Below are positions 59,695 to 64,000 of a stretch of 64,000 nt of DNA, piece after piece (within the stretch, counting starts at the first letter, position 1; each line of letters begins with the position of its first letter). The position numbers and the translations under genes are program-made. The stretch spans positions 496,001-560,000 of the forward strand of contig CAZZBM010000001.1 in NCBI GenBank assembly GCA_964652255.1, written 5' to 3'. This DNA is from CAZZBM01 sp964652255 (lineage in GTDB: Bacteria > Bdellovibrionota > Bacteriovoracia > Bacteriovoracales > CAZZBM01). Below the pieces are notes generated by a model. It saw only the letters and a list, made by a program, of their open reading frames with translations, was not told where the DNA came from and made no database searches.

Positions 59695-61072
59695 AAAACT
59701 CTTCTCCTAGAGCTAAAAGTTGTTCTTCTTGAAAGTGAGGTGCAACAAGTTGTAAGCCACAAGATAAATTTTGCTCAGCTAAACCCAAAGGAATATTAAG
59801 TGCAGGAAGATTAGCTAAGCTGATACCAACAGTGAAAAGATCAAGAGTATGTTCTTGTAAGGGAGTTAGTGTGTCAGTAAGTTTTGGAGCTACAAAAGCA
59901 TTGGTTGGAATCATGATAAAATCAAGACATTCAAAATGTTTTAAAAATTCTTCAGTAATTTTTTGTCTTAAAAAAAGAGATTTTTCAAAGTAAGCTTCTT
60001 TTTTTGAAGAGTGAAGAAAATAAGTTCCTTCTAAAATTCTTCTTTTAACTTCAGGTCCAAAAAGTTCTCTTTGATTTAAAATATAATCTTGTAAAGAATC
60101 ATAGTCTTTAAAATCTCCGCCATATCTAAGACCATCTAGCCGAGCAAGATTAGAACTTGCTTCCGCTGAAACAAGAATATAATAAACCTGTCCCCAATAA
60201 GAAGCTGTATCAAAAGAAATTTCTTTGAGTTGAATGTTTTTTTTCTCAGCTTCCCTTAAAAAAGAAGAAAGTTGTTTTTGAATAAGAGGAGAACATTTTA
60301 AAATAAAGCTAGGATCATAACCTAATTTAATTTTACGAGATCTTTTTTCTTCTAAGGCTTTTAAGCAATTTGTTTTTGAAGAATTCATGGTAGAATCTCG
60401 TAAATCTCTTTCTGATAAAACATCCAAAATCATAGCTAAATCCCTAGGACTTCTAGCTATAGGAGCTGCTTGATCAAAACTAGAAGCATAGGCAATTTGA
60501 CCATAGCGACTAATTCTAGAGTAAGTAGGTTTTAAAGACCAAAGTCCTTGAAAAGCAGCGGGCAGTCTAATAGAGCCCCCAGTATCAGTTCCAATGCTAA
60601 AAAAAGAAGAACCTTCTAAAACACTTGAAGCAGATCCTCCACTAGATCCCCCCGCATAATGATCTTGAGAGTGAGCATGAGTGCAAATTCCAAAAGCTGA
60701 ATGACGATTTAAAGATCCCATCCCAAATTCATCACAATTGTTTTTTCCAATAAGAATAGCTTCTTCTTTTTTTAATAACTCAGACACCTGTCCATCATAG
60801 GGAGCAACATAGTGAAGAAGATGTCTTGAAGCTCCTGTAGTTCTAAGTCCTTTGGTGAGAAAAAGATCTTTTAAAGAATAAGGAATAGCTGTTAAATAAT
60901 GATGAATTTTTTTTATTTGAGAAGCTTGAAAAAGAGCCTGATCTTTTAAAAGAGAAATAAAAGCATTACTTGAAGATTTTTCAGCTTTATGAAAAGCTTC
61001 AGTAGTTAATTCCGTGGGAGTAATTTTTTTTTCAATTAAAGCCTGATGAGCTTCGCTAATTGTTTTAAACAT
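59687..61072 (-). CDS. gatA: Asp/Glu-tRNA amidotransferase subunit A
   Basis: A 461-residue amidase. The Ser-cisSer-Lys triad is intact: Lys68 in SLKDLFLTKG, Ser143 in GGSSGGSASS and Ser167 in GTDTGGSIRLPAAF. It releases ammonia from glutamine and feeds it to GatB. It overlaps gatC and gatB by eight bases each. The length is slightly short but complete, ending in CGLQLVAPHFQEEQLL. Confidence 0.96.
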   Translation of the reverse strand: MFKTISEAHQALIEKKITPTELTTEAFHKAEKSSSNAFISLLKDQALFQASQIKKIHHYLTAIPYSLKDLFLTKGLRTTGASRHLLHYVAPYDGQVSELLKKEEAILIGKNNCDEFGMGSLNRHSAFGICTHAHSQDHYAGGSSGGSASSVLEGSSFFSIGTDTGGSIRLPAAFQGLWSLKPTYSRISRYGQIAYASSFDQAAPIARSPRDLAMILDVLSERDLRDSTMNSSKTNCLKALEEKRSRKIKLGYDPSFILKCSPLIQKQLSSFLREAEKKNIQLKEISFDTASYWGQVYYILVSAEASSNLARLDGLRYGGDFKDYDSLQDYILNQRELFGPEVKRRILEGTYFLHSSKKEAYFEKSLFLRQKITEEFLKHFECLDFIMIPTNAFVAPKLTDTLTPLQEHTLDLFTVGISLANLPALNIPLGLAEQNLSCGLQLVAPHFQEEQLLALGEEFYV

Positions 61073-61307
61073 CTTGAACCAGAGGGATTTTAATAAGATT
61101 TTTTTTTCTTCTTGGAGCTAAATGAAGAAGAGGAATAGATTCTTTAACTTCATCTTTTCTAAGATGAAGATAATTTTTTTTAGAAACGATCATTTTAGCT
61201 GAGAGAGAATCTAAAAACTCTGTATAATGAACAATTTCTAAAAGATCTTCTTCTAGTTCTTGAGTTTTTTTGATCCCAGCTAGCTCAAATATTTTATCTA
61301 TCTTCAT
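61065..61307 (-). CDS. gatC: Asp/Glu-tRNA amidotransferase subunit C
   Basis: An 80-residue belt subunit with the N-terminal helices IFELAGIKKTQELEEDLLEIVHYTEFLDSL and the conserved middle LRKDEVKESIPL. It ties GatA to GatB. It starts one base inside the end of the helicase gene, so the operon runs helicase-gatC-gatA-gatB. Position strongly supports the call. Confidence 0.88.
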   Translation of the reverse strand: MKIDKIFELAGIKKTQELEEDLLEIVHYTEFLDSLSAKMIVSKKNYLHLRKDEVKESIPLLHLAPRRKKNLIKIPLVQDV

Positions 61308-63106
61308 TAAAAAACCCTTTCAAGAAGGTAATATTTTGAAGGGATTTCGTCAAGAAAGAGGCTAGGGATTTGATACTGAAAGCTTCCATAAAGATATCTT
61401 GTTTTAGAATAAGAAAGATAAAGCTTTTTTTTAGCTCGAGTGAGAGCTACATAAAAAAGTCTTCTTTCTTCTTCTAGGTCATCTTTTTGAAGACTTTGAT
61501 AAGAGGGAAAAATTTGATTTTCAAGACCTAGAATGAAGACATGGTCAAACTCTAAGCCTTTAGTGGCATGAATGGTCATAAGTTGAACTTGAAAAGTAGT
61601 TTCTCTTACTTCGTCTTTGAGTTGAACTTGGTAGAGAAAATCTTCTAGTTCTTCTATGGAAACTTGTTTTAAAACTGATCTTAATTCTTGAACATGATCT
61701 ATTTTTTCTTGACCATTCTTTTCTTTCTTTAATTCTTGTAAAAAAGAAGTTTTTTCTAAAAGAAAATCAAGAATTTTGTTAGGTTCAATTTTTGACTCTA
61801 CTAGAGCTTGAAGTTCTTTAATAAGGGTGAAAACTTCTTTGAAAGATTCTTGTACTTTTTTTGATCCCAAAGAAAATGACTCTAAAAAAGAGAAAAGAGG
61901 TCTATCTAAACTTTGTTGTAAAAAAAGTAGTTTATCAATAGATGTTTTTCCTAGAGATCTTTTAGGAACATTAAGAATTCTTAAGAGATAAAAATCATCT
62001 TCTGGCTGAAACATAAGTTTAAAATAAGCTAAAAGATCTTTAATTTCTTTACGATCATAAAATTTAAGCCCACCATAAACTTGATAGGAAATTTTTTTCC
62101 TAGAAAGAGCTTCTTCTAAGTTTCTGGAAAGAAGATTATTTCTGTAGATAATAGCAATGGATTCTTCTTGAGAAATATTTTTAATTTTTTCAGCAATAAA
62201 ATTCGCTTCTACTTTTTCATCAAAACATTCTTTGACCTCAATCAAAGGTCCTTCTTCTTGCTCACTAAAAAGATTTTTCTCTTTTCTTTCTTTATTGTTT
62301 TGAATGACTTCATAGGCGGCTTCTAAAATAGTTTTTGAAGATCTGAAATTTTGTTCTAGTTTAAAGATTTTTACCTCTGGAAAATGTTCTTCAAAGTGTA
62401 AGATATTTCTAATGTCAGCTCCTCTCCAAGAATAAATACTTTGATCTTCATCTCCTACAACACAAAGATTTTTATTGTAGCTTCTTAAGTGCTTAAGAAG
62501 AAGAAATTGAGCTCTGTTAGTATCTTGATATTCATCAACAAGAATATGCGTATAGAGAGAAGAGTACTTTTGTTCAAGGTGAGGCTTCTCATGAAAAATT
62601 TCTAAAGTTTTAGTAAGAAGTGAAGAGAAATCTAGAGCTTTATTGTGATGTAAAATATCTTCAAAAAGAAGAAAATATTTATGAAAAAGAGAATCTCTTA
62701 TAGGGTAATCTTTATAAAAACCTTCTTGCTTGATGCTTTCTCTGTAGTTAAGAAGTTCATAGGCTGAAAAGAGATTTTTTTCTCCCTGAGAGAGAAGAAG
62801 ATCATCCATGATTTTTTTGCTATCTTTTTCATCATAAACAGAAAAATTTTTAATCCATTCAATTCTAAGAAATTTTACACAAAAAGCATGAAAAGTAGAT
62901 ACTTCACAAGAAGTTTTTAACCTAGAAAGAATTTCATGAACAGCTTTATTAGAAAAAGTTAAAGTCAGAATTCTTCCTTTTAAATCTTGCAATCTTTGAA
63001 TTCTTTCAACTAAAACTCTTGTTTTTCCTGACCCAGCACCAGCCAAAATCATCACAGGTCCGTCTAAATGAGATAAAGCTTCTTGTTGTTGTGGTGTAAA
63101 GTTCAT
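61307..63106 (-). CDS. UvrD/PcrA/Rep-like superfamily 1 helicase
   Basis: A 599-residue 3'-5' DNA helicase with all SF1A motifs: Q motif and Walker A (FTPQQQEALSHLDGP, ILAGAGSGKTRVL), II VDEYQDTN, III GDEDQSIYSWRGADI, IV EQNFRSSKTIL, V TIHATKGLEFDHVFI, VI RRLFYVALTRAKKKLYL. It is shorter than UvrD (720) and lacks the C-terminal tudor-like extension. It may work in repair or replication restart; whether it is UvrD, PcrA or Rep cannot be decided. It overlaps glmS by four bases. Confidence 0.92.
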   Translation of the reverse strand: MNFTPQQQEALSHLDGPVMILAGAGSGKTRVLVERIQRLQDLKGRILTLTFSNKAVHEILSRLKTSCEVSTFHAFCVKFLRIEWIKNFSVYDEKDSKKIMDDLLLSQGEKNLFSAYELLNYRESIKQEGFYKDYPIRDSLFHKYFLLFEDILHHNKALDFSSLLTKTLEIFHEKPHLEQKYSSLYTHILVDEYQDTNRAQFLLLKHLRSYNKNLCVVGDEDQSIYSWRGADIRNILHFEEHFPEVKIFKLEQNFRSSKTILEAAYEVIQNNKERKEKNLFSEQEEGPLIEVKECFDEKVEANFIAEKIKNISQEESIAIIYRNNLLSRNLEEALSRKKISYQVYGGLKFYDRKEIKDLLAYFKLMFQPEDDFYLLRILNVPKRSLGKTSIDKLLFLQQSLDRPLFSFLESFSLGSKKVQESFKEVFTLIKELQALVESKIEPNKILDFLLEKTSFLQELKKEKNGQEKIDHVQELRSVLKQVSIEELEDFLYQVQLKDEVRETTFQVQLMTIHATKGLEFDHVFILGLENQIFPSYQSLQKDDLEEERRLFYVALTRAKKKLYLSYSKTRYLYGSFQYQIPSLFLDEIPSKYYLLERVF

Positions 63107-64000
63107 TCTACTGTAATAGATTTAGCTAAATTTCTTGGTCGATCAATAGGACGTTTTTTTAAAAGAGAAAATTCATAACTAAAAAGTTGGGTTAAAACAT
63201 TAAGAAAGAGACTATCTAAATATTCATTTTCTTCATGAGCATGAAAAATTTCTACAAAAGAGTGACGACTAAGAATTTCTCTGGCTGCAATTTCATTTTT
63301 TTGAGTAAAATTTTTAGTGTTAAGAATGAAAGTTAAGGATCTTTCATCAATAAGAGCTAATGGACCATGTTTAAATTCTGAAGAGTAGTATCCTTCACAA
63401 GGATAGTAGGAAACTTCTTTAAGTTTCAAAGCTCCTTCTAGGGCTAGAGAATAAGAAAGGGAGCGCCCTAGAAAGAAAAATTTTTCTAGGTGAGAATATT
63501 TTTGAGCTAATTTTTTTATAGCGTGATGATGCATGAGTGCTTTTTGAATGGTCTTTGAGGCTTTTTTTTCTGGGTCTAAGTGAAGTCCAAAAATAAAACT
63601 ATAAATCTGATGAGTGAAAACTTTTGTACTTGCCACAGCAACTTCTTCTCCAGCATGCAAAAGAAGAGACTTTGTATTAAGAGCTAGATAAGAGTGAGCT
63701 TGATTGACCAAAGAATAAATGGAATAAGTAGGAAATTCTTCTAAAATAGGTAAAAGATCTGCTGTTTCACCAGATTGAGAGATAATAAGAAGAGGAGCTT
63801 TTTTTTTAACAAGATAAGGAGAAGATCTTAATTCTCCCCCTATAAAAACATCAACAGAAAATTTTTGTGTTTTGAGTAAAAGTTCTTTGATAAAAAGAGC
63901 AGCATGATAAGAACTTCCACAACCTGTTATATATAATTGCTTCTCTTGAATACATTCAGAAAGAAGTTCTTCAAATAAAATGTGATTAAAATGTTCAGTG
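63103..64000 (-). CDS. glmS: Glutamine--fructose-6-phosphate aminotransferase, C-terminal part (runs off the window)
   Basis: The frame is open from the window edge to 63103 (about 298 residues). It holds the isomerase half with both SIS domains: YITGCGSSYHA, VDVFIGGELRSSPY, LLIISQSGETADLLP, then the helix KLKEVSYYPCEGYYSSEFKHGP and the end RPRNLAKSITVE. The N-terminal glutaminase lies outside. GlmS makes glucosamine-6-phosphate, the first step to UDP-GlcNAc for murein and LPS. An A9 run (63799-63807) is in frame. Confidence 0.95.
   Translation of the reverse strand, partial: TEHFNHILFEELLSECIQEKQLYITGCGSSYHAALFIKELLLKTQKFSVDVFIGGELRSSPYLVKKKAPLLIISQSGETADLLPILEEFPTYSIYSLVNQAHSYLALNTKSLLLHAGEEVAVASTKVFTHQIYSFIFGLHLDPEKKASKTIQKALMHHHAIKKLAQKYSHLEKFFFLGRSLSYSLALEGALKLKEVSYYPCEGYYSSEFKHGPLALIDERSLTFILNTKNFTQKNEIAAREILSRHSFVEIFHAHEENEYLDSLFLNVLTQLFSYEFSLLKKRPIDRPRNLAKSITVE

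Noticed and set aside
1..64000. CRISPR arrays, insertion sequences, prophage or integrase genes
   Set aside because: No spaced direct repeats, transposase or integrase frames, or terminal inverted repeats were seen; the accessory genes appear without mobile-element hallmarks.

Overview
The window is a gene-dense, AT-rich stretch (roughly 30% G+C by eye) of a Gram-negative bacterial chromosome. An MglA-type GTPase beside a DksA-like protein, a CarD-family regulator, a RelA/SpoT-fold protein in an unusual architecture, paired OmpA-barrel proteins and a Tad pilus locus together suggest a deltaproteobacterial lineage in the broad sense (Bdellovibrionota/Myxococcota-like). Low G+C, very tight packing, shortened enzymes (AlaRS, DnaX, MurE, UvrA-like) and decaying accessory genes suggest a reduced, perhaps host- or prey-associated genome. 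The lineage is an inference; no 16S gene is in the window.

Layout. 1-9185: accB (edge)-efp on the minus strand; rplM-rpsI, a divergent UvrA-like ATPase, two tandem OmpA-type proteins, a small membrane protein and lon on the plus strand. 9420-12876: minus-strand exported proteins of unknown function, one split at an A9 tract. 12908-25765: rpoZ, alaS, a lipoprotein, carD-gltX-cysS, recA-recX, pgpA, a RelA/SpoT-fold protein with a DCC thioredoxin-like partner, greA with an alpha/beta hydrolase, and a zinc protein. 25766-26036: a G+C-richer gap, possibly a structured RNA. 26037-34712: a compact Tad-like locus (five class III prepilin-like proteins, CpaB, secretin, a TadZ-TadA fusion, TadB) followed by a YD-repeat protein and a 46-residue exported peptide. 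34671-47180: a minus-strand murein/division cluster (rsmH-ftsL-ftsI-murE-mraY-murD-ftsW-murG-murC) preceded by dksA-like, mglA, recR, dnaX and the SRP RNA gene. 47245-58227: exported lipoproteins and leucine-rich-repeat (LRR) proteins mixed with nfeD/stomatin, tRNA-Arg, rhodanese, NagZ and a DEAD-box helicase, ending in an LRR pseudogene. 58315-64000: gatC-gatA-gatB, a UvrD/PcrA-like helicase and the 3' part of glmS.

How it fits together. The housekeeping genes look intact and form overlapping operons. GltX together with GatCAB suggests that Gln-tRNA is made by transamidation. The murein cluster lacks murF, and its MurD has lost the P-loop lysine and other catalytic residues, so the ligase steps need attention. 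Exported and surface proteins are the changing part of the genome: several have very short N-terminal export signals without positive charge, and several are interrupted exactly at poly-A tracts, while A9-A10 tracts in conserved genes of the same window stay in frame. That contrast is the most interesting pattern here; slippage-based expression, phase variation and ordinary decay are the competing explanations.
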